This document shows positions 63,495 to 64,000 of a stretch of DNA of 64,000 nt, one piece after another (within the stretch, counting starts at the first letter, position 1; the number at the start of each line of letters is the position of its first letter). Made by a program: the position numbers and the translations under genes. The notes beneath the pieces were generated by a model that made no database searches, was not told the DNA's origin, and saw only the letters and a list, made by a program, of their open reading frames with translations. Origin of the DNA: Pseudoalteromonas ostreae. GTDB taxonomy: Bacteria; Pseudomonadota; Gammaproteobacteria; Enterobacterales; Alteromonadaceae. The DNA is taken from positions 1 through 64,000 of the forward strand of contig NZ_JAGPYN010000015.1 in NCBI RefSeq assembly GCF_018069805.1, given 5' to 3'.

Positions 63495-64000
63495 TTAAAT
63501 AATATTATCAGTTAGTTGTAATGGTATTACCGTTAATAATGCTCGTTGTCCAAGAGCAACATCTGCATTAGGAAATATAATTGCTTCACCTTCAACATCT
63601 GCGTAATAACAGGTCTGACCATCCGTTGCGAGCAAATCACCTTTGCTAAAGCCGGTGAAATTCTCGGCATTATCGGAAAAAGGGAACGAAAAATCGTGTT
63701 CCGTGCGATTGATTGATCGGTGCACAGCAAATAACTCAAAGTCACTTGCATCAAATTCTTTATATATCACTTCTTTTTGGCTAATTAATGCGCTCAAGGT
63801 CGCCTTGGTTTTCGCAAAACGACTCATATCATTTTCACCAAACGGTTTTACTTGACCAAGCTCTACGGTAAATGAATCAGCATCATGAACAAAAGAAGAA
63901 TAATAGCTAAAAGTGGTGGCTGGCGATTTCATCATTAGCACCGTATTCACTCCACAGCTTAATAAAAATTGTAGTTGCGATTTTTTCCACGGCTTGCCAT
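63495..64000 (-). CDS. astE: succinylglutamate desuccinylase, partial (C-terminal part)
   Basis: The frame stays open to the window edge; the visible 168 codons read back from the edge as [36 protein letters not shown] and [19 protein letters not shown]. This is the C-terminal half of AstE, the zinc enzyme releasing glutamate and succinate in the arginine succinyltransferase pathway. [11 protein letters not shown] is the family's conserved strand with the catalytic glutamate. A GTG at 63950 could be mistaken for a start, but homology runs past it. The gene continues beyond 64000. Confidence 0.85.
   Translation of the reverse strand, partial: GKPWKKSQLQFLLSCGVNTVLMMKSPATTFSYYSSFVHDADSFTVELGQVKPFGENDMSRFAKTKATLSALISQKEVIYKEFDASDFELFAVHRSINRTEHDFSFPFSDNAENFTGFSKGDLLATDGQTCYYADVEGEAIIFPNADVALGQRALLTVIPLQLTDNII

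Noticed and set aside
63495..63950. Stand-alone 151-residue protein starting at GTG 63950
   Set aside because: The frame and AstE similarity continue upstream to the window edge, so this is a partial astE.

Overview
This window looks like a chromosomal segment of a marine gammaproteobacterium of the Alteromonadales, most likely Pseudoalteromonas or a close relative. The evidence is an AT-rich base composition, proteins close to E. coli and Shewanella homologues (FabA, RMF, PurE/PurK, ProS, MaeA, YbiT), a rhombosortase, and operators of the FabR and LiuR type. No prophage, CRISPR array, rRNA or tRNA gene was seen. The genus is an inference from recall, not from a database search.

Layout. 1-4.4 kb is accessory: a tandem/inverted repeat cluster, a GNAT acetyltransferase, a Fes-like esterase, a TetR regulator facing a 73-residue membrane protein, and a porin. 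4.6-8.0 kb holds a YbiT-type ABC-F ATPase that appears to start at an AUC codon, then purE-purK. 8.1-19.3 kb holds a YeiH transporter coupled to a secreted EEP-fold hydrolase, an S9 peptidase lipoprotein, a rhombosortase, gamma-glutamyltransferase, NAD malic enzyme, a SIMPL protein and a DUF2254 membrane protein. 19.7-25.2 kb holds a MAPEG/sulfotransferase pair, MiaE, and a seven-bladed-propeller sensor whose kinase phospho-acceptor histidine is missing, co-directional with a small secreted protein. 25.6-31.2 kb is an operon of a lone receiver domain, MoxR ATPase, DUF58, transglutaminase and Na+/H+ antiporter-like genes. 31.4-36.9 kb holds a thioesterase, an M23 peptidase, a fused double-domain PTPS-like protein, fabA behind a FabR operator, rmf (56 residues), a 265-bp MITE-like element, and an AcuR/NemR-type regulator with AcuI reductase.

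37.0-38.4 kb is a decay zone. A VF530-type gene is followed by frameshifted remains of a DUF1852 gene fused in place to a fragment of its usual partner, core-type methionine synthase, and by an N-terminally deleted GNAT gene. 38.5-41.5 kb holds a DUF6058-like protein, DUF3859 and a Ser/Thr kinase-like protein. 41.9-45.4 kb has etfBA divergent from ETF-ubiquinone oxidoreductase. 45.5-59.4 kb holds a second thioesterase, an OmpA-like barrel, trmO, proS, an LpxH-like phosphoesterase, a BarA-like hybrid kinase, a NatAB ABC exporter with DUF3025, an M28 peptidase and a 10-TM metal exporter. 59.5-63.2 kb is the branched-chain 2-oxoacid dehydrogenase operon (E1alpha-E1beta-E2), and the window ends inside astE.

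How parts work together. The electron-transfer flavoprotein genes and the branched-chain dehydrogenase operon, 20 kb apart, share the same palindrome (TTnACGTnnACGTnAA), which points to one LiuR-type regulon for branched-chain amino acid and acyl-CoA oxidation. acuR and acuI share a 15/16-identical operator. fabA carries its operator between -35 and -10.
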